Shown: positions 1-8,080 of the stretch, in pieces
Layout of the letters: every line of letters begins with the position of its first letter
How positions within the stretch are numbered: the stretch's first letter is position 1
From: Actinophytocola sp036378875
GTDB taxonomy: Bacteria > Actinomycetota > Actinomycetes > Mycobacteriales > Pseudonocardiaceae
NCBI RefSeq assembly: GCF_036378875.1
Contig: NZ_DASUVO010000057.1
Coordinates: 1 to 64,000, forward strand
Length of the DNA: 64,000 bases
Reading direction: 5' to 3'
Program-made: the position numbers and the translations under genes
The notes under the pieces: model-generated
What the model was told of the DNA's origin: nothing
Seen by the model: only the letters and a program-made list of their open reading frames with translations
The model's database searches: none

Positions 1-1
1 C

Positions 2-352
2 GCGCTGTTGCTGTCGGTGGACGGCATTCCGAAGTACTGGTACGGACTCGACATCGACGACGCCGACAGGCTCGCGGCACTGGCGGCCAGCATGTGCTCG
101 CTGGCCAACCAGGTCGGCAAGAAGTTCTCCACCGCCGGCTCGGACGGCGTGCGACAGGTGATCACCGAGCTCAACGAGATCATCCTGTTCGTCACGGCGG
201 CCAGTGCGGGCAGCGTCCTGGCCGTGCTCGCGGCCAGAGAGGTCGACGCCGGCATCCTGAGTTACGAGATGCAGCGGCTGTGCACACAGGTGCCGGCCGT
301 TCTCGTGACCCCGACACGCTTCACCGCACACCAGGTCAATGGAACGCGGTGA
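2..352 (+). CDS. cvnB: Roadblock/LC7 protein of a conservon (CvnB), 5' end outside window
   Basis: The frame is open from the first bases, so the start lies upstream and only the last 116 residues are seen. They form a small alpha/beta domain of the roadblock/LC7 type (YWYGLDIDD, then a long helix with SLANQVGKKF). In actinomycete conservons CvnB acts with a membrane sensor kinase (CvnA), a DUF742 protein (CvnC) and a Ras-like GTPase (CvnD), and is thought to regulate the GTPase. The stop codon overlaps the GTG of the next gene (GTGA), indicating translational coupling. cvnA should lie just left of the window. The family call rests mainly on the B-C-D order. Confidence 0.85.
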   Translation, partial: ALLLSVDGIPKYWYGLDIDDADRLAALAASMCSLANQVGKKFSTAGSDGVRQVITELNEIILFVTAASAGSVLAVLAAREVDAGILSYEMQRLCTQVPAVLVTPTRFTAHQVNGTR

Positions 353-729
353 CGATGACCGGTCCGGAGGAAGCCACTGGGGGCGAGGACCACGATTTGT
401 TCGGTGTACGCCCGTATGCGATGACCAGCGGGAGAACCCAGCCCAGCACGCCGCTCGACCTCATGTCGTTGGTGCGAGCGACGGGGCGGGGCATGGTGGG
501 ACCAAGTCAACTGGGGGTCGAGCACGCGAAAGCGTTGGAACTGTGCCAAATACCCACGTCCGTCGCGGAGATCGCCGGCCGGCTGCGCCGGCCGGTCACC
601 GTGACCAAGGTCGTGTTGTCCGACCTGATCGAGCTCGGGGCGGTGATCGCGAAGTTCGCGCCGAGCGAGTACTCCGACGACCCAGCCATTCTGGAGGCGG
701 TGATTGATGGCCTCCGACGGCTTGTCTGA
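349..729 (+). CDS. cvnC: DUF742 protein of the conservon (CvnC)
   Basis: 126 residues. A short acidic N-terminus is followed by RPYAMTSGRT and a winged-helix-like segment (ALELCQIPTSVAEIAGRL, then VLSDLIELG), as in DUF742 proteins, the third member of conservons. These cytoplasmic proteins are proposed to associate at the membrane with CvnA, B and D. The GTG at 349 overlaps the previous stop; an ATG two codons later is an alternative start. The 3' end overlaps the GTPase gene by 23 bases, so the whole unit is a tight operon. Its biochemical function is unknown in the family. Confidence 0.88.
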   Translation: MTMTGPEEATGGEDHDLFGVRPYAMTSGRTQPSTPLDLMSLVRATGRGMVGPSQLGVEHAKALELCQIPTSVAEIAGRLRRPVTVTKVVLSDLIELGAVIAKFAPSEYSDDPAILEAVIDGLRRLV

Positions 730-1309
730 TCTGTTCCCCATCCAGGTCAAGATCCTGATCGCGGGTGGTTTCGGTGTCGGCAAGACGACGTTCGTCGGCG
801 CCGTCAGCGAGATCGAGCCGCTGACGACCGAGGAGACGCTGACCACGGCCAGCGCGCGCACGGACAGCGTCGCCGGTGTCGAGGCCAAGTCGACCACCAC
901 GGTGGCGATGGACTTCGGCCGGCTTTCCTTCACCGACAAGAACCTCGTGCTCTACCTGTTCGGCACTCCCGGCCAGGACCGGTTCTGGTTCATGTGGGAC
1001 GAGCTGTCCCGCGGCGCGGTCGGCGCGGTCGTGCTCGCCGACACGCGCCGGTTGGCGGACTGTTTCGGCGCGGTCGAGTTCTTCGAACGGCGGAACATCC
1101 GGTTCCTGGTGGCGCTCAACGAGTTCGACGGCGCGTACCGCTACTCCGACGCCGACATCCGGCAGGCGCTCGCGTTGAAGCAACACGTGCCGCTCGTGCG
1201 GTGCGACGCTCGTACGACCACGTCCGCGAGCCAGGTGCTGATCACCCTGCTCGAGTCCGTCCTGGCGGCGAACCGCGCCAGTACCCCGATGATTCGGAGC
1301 CCACAGTGA
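707..1309 (+). CDS. cvnD: Ras-like GTP-binding protein of the conservon (CvnD)
   Basis: 200 residues. The P-loop GGFGVGKTT lies near residue 20, the G3 region is LFGTPGQDRF, and ALNEFD replaces a typical NKxD motif. This is the atypical small GTPase (MglA/Rab-like) that closes the conservon core, and it probably cycles under control of the roadblock protein CvnB. ATG 707 is preferred over an in-frame TTG one codon upstream. The stop overlaps the GTG of the GAF gene (GTGA). Confidence 0.9.
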   Translation: MASDGLSDLFPIQVKILIAGGFGVGKTTFVGAVSEIEPLTTEETLTTASARTDSVAGVEAKSTTTVAMDFGRLSFTDKNLVLYLFGTPGQDRFWFMWDELSRGAVGAVVLADTRRLADCFGAVEFFERRNIRFLVALNEFDGAYRYSDADIRQALALKQHVPLVRCDARTTTSASQVLITLLESVLAANRASTPMIRSPQ

Positions 1310-1890
1310 ACTATGACATCCTCGACCAGCGACTGCTGACGGCGCCGCACGACATCGAGATCCCGAAGCGGTTGGCACGCCTGCAAGAGCTGGCACAACT
1401 GGGCCTCGGCGACCGGCCGGACCCGGAGTTCGACGCGTTCGCGGCCCGCCTCGCCGCGGCGGCGAACGCACCGTACGCGATGGTCAACTTCGTCGGCGAC
1501 GAACAACAGTACTTCGCCGGCCTGTACGGCCCGACGAGCACGAAGGCGGACGCACTCGAGGCGGCGTCGTCCGCGTCGCGCGAGACACCGGGGCGCACCA
1601 TGTCCCGCGAGCACGGCTACTGCCCGCACGTCGTGGTGCGCCGCAAGGCTTTGGTGCTCGACGACGTGTGCGCCTACCCGAGGTTCGCGGTGAACCCGGT
1701 GGTGAACAGCATCGGCGTACGGTCCTACATGGGTGCACCGCTGATCGACCGCACCGGCACCGCGATCGGCACGATCTGCGTGGTGAACACGGAAGAAAGC
1801 ACCTGGGGCCGCTCCGGCCTGGAAATGATCAAGTCAATGGCGTCCGAGGTAATGGACCTGATCCACCGCCGCGAACAACAACCCCGCTGA
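1306..1890 (+). CDS. GAF-domain protein, last gene of the conservon operon
   Basis: 194 residues covering one GAF domain (about residues 25-185). Visible features are APYAMVNFVGDEQQYF, a conserved Cys in HGYCPHV, and the core strand SYMGAPLIDRTG followed by IGTICVVN. GAF domains bind small ligands, cofactors or sense redox state. No output domain is attached, so it probably signals through the upstream GTPase or kinase by protein contact. It starts in a GTGA overlap with cvnD, so it belongs to the operon although it is not one of the four core conservon genes. The ligand cannot be told from sequence. Confidence 0.8.
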   Translation: MNYDILDQRLLTAPHDIEIPKRLARLQELAQLGLGDRPDPEFDAFAARLAAAANAPYAMVNFVGDEQQYFAGLYGPTSTKADALEAASSASRETPGRTMSREHGYCPHVVVRRKALVLDDVCAYPRFAVNPVVNSIGVRSYMGAPLIDRTGTAIGTICVVNTEESTWGRSGLEMIKSMASEVMDLIHRREQQPR

Positions 1891-1895
1891 AACCC

Positions 1896-1937
1896 CGCGA
1901 GTCTCGCGTTCGGCCCCGGCGAGTCTCGCGTTCAGCA
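1896..1937. repeat. Two 21-bp direct repeats with a GCGAGTCTCGCG core
   Basis: Two tandem 21-bp units begin right after the GAF stop codon. Each carries the near-palindrome GCGAGTCTCGCG followed by TTCGG or TTCAG. Single copies of the core recur at about 35920-35931 (after the threonine-synthase-like gene) and, inverted, at 40622-40634 (before the P450). The element appears to be a dispersed intergenic repeat of this genome. Confidence 0.75.
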
Positions 1938-1941
1938 CCCC

Positions 1942-1989
1942 CGAGTTACGTTTTCGGGAACGCCCGGGTGTACCCGAAAACGTAACTCG
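1942..1989. terminator. Perfect 17-bp inverted repeat, probable bidirectional terminator
   Basis: CGAGTTACGTTTTCGGG (1942-1958) is exactly complementary to 1973-1989, with a 14-nt loop. It lies between convergent genes (the GAF gene ending at 1890 and the acyl-CoA dehydrogenase ending at 2584). There is no U-tract, but actinomycete terminators often lack one. The arms carry the same short words as the surrounding repeats, so it may instead be part of the repeat family. Confidence 0.55.
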
Positions 1990-2071
1990 CAGGGGCCGAA
2001 AGCGCGACTCGCGGGAACCATCGATGACTCTGTGCAGCGGCGGCAAGGCGCCGGCACCGCACCGGCAAGCC

Positions 2072-2181
2072 GCCAATGTTGAACTCGCGGGTCCCCAATG
2101 TTGAACTCGCGGGTCCCCAGTGTTGGACACGCGGGTCTCCAGTGTTGGACACGCGGGTCTGGACGGTTGGACTCGCGCGCC
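2072..2181. repeat. Five tandem 22-bp repeats
   Basis: Five back-to-back units of exactly 22 bp begin at 2072, 2094, 2116, 2138 and 2160. The consensus is roughly CCAGTGTTGGACACGCGGGTC; the first two read AATGTTGAACTC instead. There are no spacers, so this is not a CRISPR array. The same unit recurs at 33785-33828 and, inverted, near 33710-33730. The stretch between this array and the next one (2182-2451) shows no gene or clear element. Confidence 0.85.
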
Positions 2182-2451
2182 GACCAGCCATCTGGCGTGG
2201 TGACCAACCCGAATGGGTTCGGTGGTGGCGGCGGGCCCGGGCCGGGCAGGCGCCAGCCTGCCCGGTGATTTGCCTGCCCCAGGGCGGTGGAGGCTCACGG
2301 GTCAAGGGTGGGCGAAGCCCATCGGCGAAGCCGACGCCGAAGGCGCCCTTGAGGCGTGAGTGCACCGCCCGTAAAATCCGCCGCCACCACCGAACCCACA
2401 AACCCCACAGACAGCACCAACACCCCCCGAACGAACACGAAACTCAAGGCT

Positions 2452-2583
2452 GCCGAACGCGCGACTCACAGGCGCCGAAAACGCGACTCGCGTGTACACG
2501 AAAACGCAACTCGCAGGGGCCGAACGCGCGACTCGCAGGGGCCGAACGCGCGACTCGCGGGGGCTGAACGCGCGACTCGCGGG
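2452..2583. repeat. About six imperfect 21-24 bp repeats (GCCGAACGCGCGACTCGCAGG)
   Basis: Tandem units with the core GAACGCGCGACTCGC run up to the stop codon of the leftward acyl-CoA dehydrogenase gene. Part of the core (CGACTCGCG) resembles the inverse of the GCGAGTCTCGCG element at 1896-1937, so the 0.7-kb gap between the convergent genes is flanked by inverted copies of a related repeat. No reading frame here is convincing as a gene. Confidence 0.75.
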
Positions 2584-3819
2584 TTAGCGGCGCCACCAGC
2601 GGGATGGGGTTGGTTCTGGGAGTGGGGTGCGGAGTTGGTCGGCGAATCGGGCTGACCATTCTTCGCGGTAGGTGCCGAGCGCGACCTCGGCCAGGCGTAA
2701 GCGTTGGACGTCGGAGGTGCCGGCGGGAGCGTAGATGTGGTTGGCGTCGCGGAGGAAGCGTTCGATGTGGCGGCCCGGGTGGAGGCCGTAGGCGGCGTGC
2801 ACCTCCATCGCGGTGCGTGCGGAGTCCAAAGAGGACTCGACGTTGGTCAGCTTCGCACTGATCAGGTCCGCGTCGCACGGGGCGCCCTCGTCGAGCAGGT
2901 GGGCCGCGTGGTAGGCGGTGAGGCGCGCGGTCATCAGTTGTGACTGCAGCTGGCCCAGTTTCTGTTTCACCGTGGGGAGTTCGGCGAGCGGTTCGCCGTA
3001 GCGCCGGTGTGTCCTGGCGAACTCCACGGTGTGCTCGACGATCGCCTGGTGGATGCCGAGTGCGACGGCGGTCAGGTTGGGCCGGCCGTAGAGGACGCTG
3101 GACGAGTACGCGACCGCGAGGCCGTCGCCTTCAGCGCCAAGCAGGTTCGCCGCCGGGGCGCGACAGTTCTCGAAGATCAGTTCGCCGAAGCTGAAGCCGT
3201 GCAGGCCCATGGCAGGCTGATGCGGGCCGAGCGACAGCCCCGGTGCGCCGTTCTCCACCAGAAACGCTGACAGGCCACCGGAACCGGCGCCGGTCCGCAC
3301 GACGACGCCGTGCAGGTCGCCGACGTGGCTGTTGCCGACGAACACCTTCCTGCCGTTGAGCACGTACTCGTCGCCGACACGTACGGCGCTGGCGGACATG
3401 CCGAGGACGTGCCCGCCCGACTCCGGTTCCGTCACGGCGATCGTTGGCATGCACCGGCCGTCGCTCACCGCGGGCAACCAGCGTCTTTTCTGTTCGTCGT
3501 TGCCAAAATGCACGATCTTCGCGACGCCGAGCTGGGAGGCCTGCACCATCGCGCCCATCGCGCCGCTGACCCGCGACAGCTCCTCGATGATGATGGTCTT
3601 GGCCAGATGTCCCATCCCCATGCCGCCATAGCTGGGATCCACCGTGACGCCGAGCCAGCCCTGATGGGCGATCAGCCGGGAAAGCTCGACGTGGACCGCC
3701 TTGCTCTCCTCCATCTCCGCGACGCGCGGAGCGACCTTGGCCTCGGCGAAGTCCCGGACCTGCGCACGCAATCGCTCATGCTCAGGCGTGGCGAAATAGC
3801 TTCCGGTTGCGGCGCTCAC
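2584..3819 (-). CDS. Acyl-CoA dehydrogenase family flavoprotein lacking the catalytic Glu
   Basis: 411 residues with the full fold: N-terminal helices, TEPESGGH, the beta domain NGRKVFVGNSHVGD, and a C-terminal helical domain ending YGLHPGRHIERFLRDANHIYAPAGTSDVQRL. In MCAD-type enzymes the catalytic base is the Glu of IYEGTS; here the aligned residue is Ala (APAGTS). The alternative position used by isovaleryl-CoA dehydrogenase (LDLER) is Gly (VLYGR). It may therefore use another base or catalyse a non-dehydrogenase flavin reaction. It starts at GTG 3819 after a GGGGG ribosome site and stands alone, converging on the conservon. The substrate is unknown. Confidence 0.85.
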   Translation of the reverse strand: MSAATGSYFATPEHERLRAQVRDFAEAKVAPRVAEMEESKAVHVELSRLIAHQGWLGVTVDPSYGGMGMGHLAKTIIIEELSRVSGAMGAMVQASQLGVAKIVHFGNDEQKRRWLPAVSDGRCMPTIAVTEPESGGHVLGMSASAVRVGDEYVLNGRKVFVGNSHVGDLHGVVVRTGAGSGGLSAFLVENGAPGLSLGPHQPAMGLHGFSFGELIFENCRAPAANLLGAEGDGLAVAYSSSVLYGRPNLTAVALGIHQAIVEHTVEFARTHRRYGEPLAELPTVKQKLGQLQSQLMTARLTAYHAAHLLDEGAPCDADLISAKLTNVESSLDSARTAMEVHAAYGLHPGRHIERFLRDANHIYAPAGTSDVQRLRLAEVALGTYREEWSARFADQLRTPLPEPTPSRWWRR

Positions 3820-3981
3820 TTGACGACCCCCGATGATTCGTCACAGACCAACGCGAATTCATGGTTCTTTGTGTGCGGTGCACAACTTTGCCACCGATCA
3901 GACCACTTGCGGTACCTCCTTCTTGGTGACGCAGATTACTATGCGTTACGGAACGTGATACCCCAAATGGTCTACAAAGGA

Positions 3982-4031
3982 CTGGCCGCGCGCCGCCATC
4001 GGATGTATGCGATGGTCAGGCGCGCGGCCAG
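3982..4031 (-). terminator. 13-bp GC-rich hairpin downstream of the flavoprotein gene
   Basis: CTGGCCGCGCGCC (3982-3994) pairs perfectly with 4019-4031 around a 24-nt loop, 28 nt past the stop of the leftward flavoprotein gene. It probably ends the 8985-4059 operon. The rest of the gap (3820-3981) should hold the promoter of the acyl-CoA dehydrogenase; no clear -35/-10 pair was picked out. Confidence 0.6.
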
Positions 4032-4058
4032 ACAGTATTTGGTTGTCCCTGTGACAGA

Positions 4059-7000
4059 TCAGGCGCGAGCGCGCCGGCGACCCCCGGAAGAGTGAGCCGG
4101 GCGATCGACCGCCGGCATGCGGTCGTACGAGTCCTCCGGGCCGGGGCGGGTCGACGGCACGAACCCGTAGTCCTCGGGGCGACCGTGCTTCGGCATGCGG
4201 GCGGGCGGCAGGTTCTCGTACGAGTCGTCCATGCTGGACAACGCGGGCACGAGACGCAGGCTGCTCAACTCGGGGTTGACCTTCCGCCGCTTCCCGGGGA
4301 CACCGAAGTCCGGTGTCAGGTCCTCGGCGCGGTGCGCACCCTGGTGGTTGTCCTCGATGGCCATGGTGCTGAACGAGTCCTCGGGGGCGCGACGCCGGCC
4401 GCCCGTGCTGCTCTCCGCGCCGTGGCGGGGCGGCGGGTCGCCGAACGGGTCGTTGGGACCGCGGACCGACGGCATACGGCCGAACGAGTCCTCCGCGGAC
4501 AGGCTGGCCGCCGGCATGCTCGAGAACGACGACTCGGGACCACGGGTCGCCGGCGCGCGGCCGCTGTCCGACTCGCGAGCCACCGGCGGCAAGGCGCTGA
4601 ACGACTCCTCGGCCCGACGCCGACCGCCTGACTCGCGTTGGATCGGCGGCAGCACCGGCGGAAGCCCGCTGAACGAGTCGTCCGTGCCACGCGAGGGGCG
4701 GCCATTGTCCGCGGCACGACGAGCGGGAGGCATGCTCCCGAACGAGTCCTCGGGACCACGCCCGGTCGCCCGGCGCGCCGGCGGCAGACCGGTGAACGAC
4801 TCCTCCGGGCCGGTCGACCGGCGCCCACCCGACTCACGCCGGGCCGGCGGCATACCACCGAACGAGTCCTCCGGACCACGAGCCGCGGGCGTCCCGTTCG
4901 TCCTGCGACGAGCGGGCGGCAGGCCGGTGAACGAGTCCTCCGAGCCGCGGGGCGTCCCGTTGTTGCCACGGGACACCGGCGGGAGGCTGCTGAACGAGTC
5001 CTGCGAGCCACGCACGGGCGGCATCGCGCTGAACGAGTCCTGCGAACCACGCGCGGGCGGCATGGCGCCGAACGAGTCCTCCGGACCGCGAGCGACCGGC
5101 ATCCCGTTCGAACCACGACGAACCGGGGGAAGGCTGCTGAACGAATCCATCGGACCGCGAGCCGGCGGCATGCCACCGAACGAGTCCTCCGGACCACGGG
5201 CGACCGGCATCCCGTTCGAACCACGACGAACCGGCGGGAGGCTGCTGAACGAGTCCTGCGAGCCACGCACGGGCGGCATCGCGCCGAACGAGTCCTGTGC
5301 GCCGCGGCGCGGCGGGACGTCCGAGAACTCCGGGGCATGCACGTTGCCGTTGGCGTCGAGCGGGGGCATCTGGCCGGTGACGTCGTTGCCCGGGTTCGCG
5401 CGGCTGTGCAACGGCTCGGGAAGGGAACGGATCTCCGTCAGCTCGGCCGCGCTGAACCGCGGCTCCCTCGGCCGGTCCGCCGGGGGCTTCTGCGCCGGGA
5501 TGCGACCGGTGGGCGGGGTGAGCATCGGACGACCGTTCGGCGGCGTGGCGTCGCCGCGGGGGCCGCCGACGGCGGGGAACAAACCACTCGACGAGGCGCC
5601 GTCGCCGAAGGGGGCGCTGATCGGGCCGCGCGGGCCGGTCGGGGCGGCCGGGGTCGGGAAGGGGCCGGTGTTGGCCATGGCGCGGCTGGGCGGGGCGGGG
5701 GGAATGGGCGGAACCGGGGGAACCGGAGGAGGCGGCGGCGGAACCGGGCCCCGAGCGGCCGGGGGACGGGCGTTCATGGGCGGGAGGCCCTGCTGCGGCT
5801 GGCGAACGGCGACCGGGAGCATCCGGCTGAACGAGTCGACCACGTTCTGCGGGCGGCCGGCCGGCACCACGGCGCCGAGGCCGACGCCGACTGGGGTCGG
5901 CTGCTCGACGTAGCCGATCTCGGGGTCGCGGCGCTCGCCGCGCTGGAACTGCTTCTCCTTGGGCGGCGCCACGTGCTTGCCGGCGGGGCGCTTCTGCAGC
6001 GAGCCTCCGACGGTGATCGGCTGCTGCTGGCGCTCTTCCTGCGGAACGCGGGGCTTCGGCGCGGGGTTCTGACGGCTCAGGCTCTCCGTCCACGAGATCA
6101 TCGCGGTCGGGCAGTCCACACCGGACACCGCCATGAGCCGGCCCTCCAGCGAGTAGCCGTACACCGTGCCGGTGCCCTCGTCCGGGGTGCCGAGCTTGAC
6201 GATGTCCTTGCCCAGCTTGATCATGCCGGCCGCTTGGATGCGGTAGCTGTACTGGTCGGTCCAGAAGCGCGGCATCGGGCTGAACGGCTCGGCGTTCTCC
6301 CGGCCGGCAAGCAGGTTCTCGGCGGCCGCGCGGCCCATCTCGACCGCGTTCAGCCAGTGCTCGACACGCCGGGGAACGTTGTCGAAGCGGAGGTTCGGCC
6401 ACTGGGCCACGTCACCGGCGGCGACCACGTCGTCCGCGCCGACCACGTGGCAGGTCGGCTCACAGACCACGCCGTTGTCCAGCGGCAGGCCGGAACCACG
6501 CAGCCAGTGCGTCATCGGCTTGGTGCCCGCGGCGAGGATCACGCAGGACACCATCAGCGTGCTGCCGTCGGTCAGCTTCAGGCCGACGCCCTCGGAGGTG
6601 GGGTTCCACTCCTCCACCGAGTTGCCCAGCGCCAGGTCGACGCCGTGCTCGCGGTGGGTGTTGGTCAGCCATTCGCCGAGCTCGGGGCCGAGCACGTTAC
6701 CAAGCAGGTTCTTGCCACGACCGATGAGCGTCACCTCGCGGGAGAGGTGCCGGAGGCTGGCGGCCAGCTCGCAACCGGTGAAGCCACCGCCGATCACGGC
6801 GACCCGGCCCTTGGTCGCGCCGAGGACCCGCTCGAGGTCCATGCCGTCGGACATCGTCCGCAGCACCAGCACGCGCGGGTCGTGGTATGGCACGCCGCTC
6901 TGTCGCGTCGCCTCGACGCCGGTGGCGATGATCAGACCGTCGTAGGTCATCTCCTCGCCACCGGGCAGCAGCAGCGTCTTCTTGTTCGGGATCAGCTGGC

Positions 7001-7241
7001 GGACCTGGGTACCGAACCGCCAGCGGGCATTGAGGTCCTCGTATGCGGGCAAGGTGAGGTCGCTCGATCTCAGCTCACCTTTGAGCAGTTGCTTCGACAA
7101 CGCTGGCCGGTGGTAAGGCGGCAGCTTCTCGTCGCCGAGGATCGTGATCTCACCCTCGAACTTGAGCTCGCGGAGCCGTTCCGCCGCCCGCAGGCCCGTG
7201 AGCCCGCCGCCGACGACAACGATCCGTTCGTCCCGGTTCAT
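4059..7241 (-). CDS. FAD/NAD(P)H-dependent ferredoxin-reductase-like protein with long repeat tail
   Basis: 1060 residues. Residues 1-395 are a two-dinucleotide-fold oxidoreductase: VVVGGGLTGLRAAERL (FAD), VAVIGGGFTGCELAA near residue 150 (NAD(P)H) and AAGDVAQ near 275. This resembles ferredoxin or rubredoxin reductases. A linker with a Pro tract (about 500-520) leads to some 400 residues built from about 19 copies of a DSF-x-x-(M/L)-PP-x-R motif, then a basic end (GRRRARA). Its start overlaps the stop of the heme/ferredoxin gene (ATGA), so it probably reduces that ferredoxin from NAD(P)H. The tail has no known counterpart to me and may bind partners or be phosphorylated at the Ser residues. 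Confidence 0.85.
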   Translation of the reverse strand: MNRDERIVVVGGGLTGLRAAERLRELKFEGEITILGDEKLPPYHRPALSKQLLKGELRSSDLTLPAYEDLNARWRFGTQVRQLIPNKKTLLLPGGEEMTYDGLIIATGVEATRQSGVPYHDPRVLVLRTMSDGMDLERVLGATKGRVAVIGGGFTGCELAASLRHLSREVTLIGRGKNLLGNVLGPELGEWLTNTHREHGVDLALGNSVEEWNPTSEGVGLKLTDGSTLMVSCVILAAGTKPMTHWLRGSGLPLDNGVVCEPTCHVVGADDVVAAGDVAQWPNLRFDNVPRRVEHWLNAVEMGRAAAENLLAGRENAEPFSPMPRFWTDQYSYRIQAAGMIKLGKDIVKLGTPDEGTGTVYGYSLEGRLMAVSGVDCPTAMISWTESLSRQNPAPKPRVPQEERQQQPITVGGSLQKRPAGKHVAPPKEKQFQRGERRDPEIGYVEQPTPVGVGLGAVVPAGRPQNVVDSFSRMLPVAVRQPQQGLPPMNARPPAARGPVPPPPPPVPPVPPIPPAPPSRAMANTGPFPTPAAPTGPRGPISAPFGDGASSSGLFPAVGGPRGDATPPNGRPMLTPPTGRIPAQKPPADRPREPRFSAAELTEIRSLPEPLHSRANPGNDVTGQMPPLDANGNVHAPEFSDVPPRRGAQDSFGAMPPVRGSQDSFSSLPPVRRGSNGMPVARGPEDSFGGMPPARGPMDSFSSLPPVRRGSNGMPVARGPEDSFGAMPPARGSQDSFSAMPPVRGSQDSFSSLPPVSRGNNGTPRGSEDSFTGLPPARRRTNGTPAARGPEDSFGGMPPARRESGGRRSTGPEESFTGLPPARRATGRGPEDSFGSMPPARRAADNGRPSRGTDDSFSGLPPVLPPIQRESGGRRRAEESFSALPPVARESDSGRAPATRGPESSFSSMPAASLSAEDSFGRMPSVRGPNDPFGDPPPRHGAESSTGGRRRAPEDSFSTMAIEDNHQGAHRAEDLTPDFGVPGKRRKVNPELSSLRLVPALSSMDDSYENLPPARMPKHGRPEDYGFVPSTRPGPEDSYDRMPAVDRPAHSSGGRRRARA
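4092..5330 (-). repeat. Coding repeats for about 19 DSF-type peptide motifs
   Basis: This stretch of the flavoprotein gene encodes the repeated motif (E/Q/D)-D-S-F-(S/G/T)-(S/A/G)-(M/L)-P-P-(V/A)-R. Spacing is irregular (12 to 40 residues) and later copies are degenerate (DSY, SSF, DPF). Some neighbouring copies are nearly identical at the DNA level (for example around 5030-5120 and 5155-5215), which points to recent expansion. The repeat also keeps other frames open, giving long spurious ORFs on both strands. Confidence 0.85.
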
Positions 7242-8080
7242 CGGGCACGTACCTCCTGCAACTGAATGGCCTGCATCGGACAGACCCGGGCCGCTGCCTG
7301 CGCCTGGGCACGGCTTTGTGTATCGGGATCACGGACGTAGCGCAAGCGTCCGTCTTCCATGAGTTGGAACAGGTTCGGGGATTCGGCCTGGCAGATGCCG
7401 TATCGCTTGCACCTCTGGTTGTCGACGCTGACCTGAACCTTCCGTCCCGCCCTCGGGGGTGGCGGTGGAGGTTCGACTGCGGAGAGCTGGGTCTCGGCGG
7501 CGGCCGGCGTACCGGCGAGCAGGCCGGCGCGGGTCAGGACCCGCGGTGGCATGAACCGGAGCACGGTCAGGGTCACCGCCGGGCTCAGCACCGTGATGCC
7601 ACCGAGCCACACCACACCGAGGTGACCGTTGGCGACGGCACCGAACCAGGAGTGCAGGACCGTCATGGCGACCGCTGGATAGGCGAACTGGTGGAACCGC
7701 AACCAGTTCCGGTACCGGATGAACCGCCGCATCCCGGTCGAGATCAGGATTGCGGTCATGATCTCGAGGCCGAGGATGCCGAGCGTGTGCCGGAGCCGGC
7801 CACTGAACGGCACCGCGATCCCGAACACGTCCAACCCCTGCTCCCTTAGCAGGAGGAACACGATCGCATGCGTGAACCCGGTCGCGACCGTGAAGGTGGC
7901 GAGGATCATGTGACCGGAGCGGATGGCCTGGTGGCCGGTGAGCCGCTTGATCCAACCGGTGTAGGTGAGGATGCCCCAGCTGAGGGTCAGGCACATGAAG
8001 ACATAGGACAGGCGGGCCGACATGGCGGCCACCTCGCGAACGCCGATGTCGTGCTGTGGCAGTGCGACGACGTCGATCAT
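7238..8080 (-). CDS. Two-heme ferric-reductase-like membrane domain fused to a 3Fe-4S ferredoxin
   Basis: 280 residues. Residues about 20-195 are a multi-helix membrane domain with two bis-histidine pairs, GHMILATFTVATGFTH (H-x13-H) and FHQFAYPAVAMTVLH (H-x12-H), the pattern of b-heme binding in the ferric reductase/NOX superfamily. After a Pro-rich linker, residues about 218-280 form a small ferredoxin with C-x5-C (CKRYGIC) and a distal CP (VCPMQAI), as in P450-associated 3Fe-4S ferredoxins. It overlaps both neighbours by ATGA. Likely path: NAD(P)H to flavoprotein to ferredoxin to hemes to an acceptor at or across the membrane; the acceptor is unknown. Confidence 0.85.
   Translation of the reverse strand: MIDVVALPQHDIGVREVAAMSARLSYVFMCLTLSWGILTYTGWIKRLTGHQAIRSGHMILATFTVATGFTHAIVFLLLREQGLDVFGIAVPFSGRLRHTLGILGLEIMTAILISTGMRRFIRYRNWLRFHQFAYPAVAMTVLHSWFGAVANGHLGVVWLGGITVLSPAVTLTVLRFMPPRVLTRAGLLAGTPAAAETQLSAVEPPPPPPRAGRKVQVSVDNQRCKRYGICQAESPNLFQLMEDGRLRYVRDPDTQSRAQAQAAARVCPMQAIQLQEVRAR

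Noticed and set aside
1946..2567. Frames of 150-160 codons on both strands across the repeat block
   Set aside because: Translations are repetitive (for example ERATRG, NTGDPRVQHW) and follow directly from the tandem repeats; no start signals.
2072..2583. CRISPR-like array
   Set aside because: Units of 21-24 bp follow each other with no unique spacers and no cas gene is near; it is a simple tandem repeat.
4195..7265. Very long open frames on the plus strand (572 and 875 codons) opposite the flavoprotein gene
   Set aside because: They are created by the GC-rich codon pattern and repeats of the real minus-strand gene; translations are Arg/Gly/Pro-rich with no motif.
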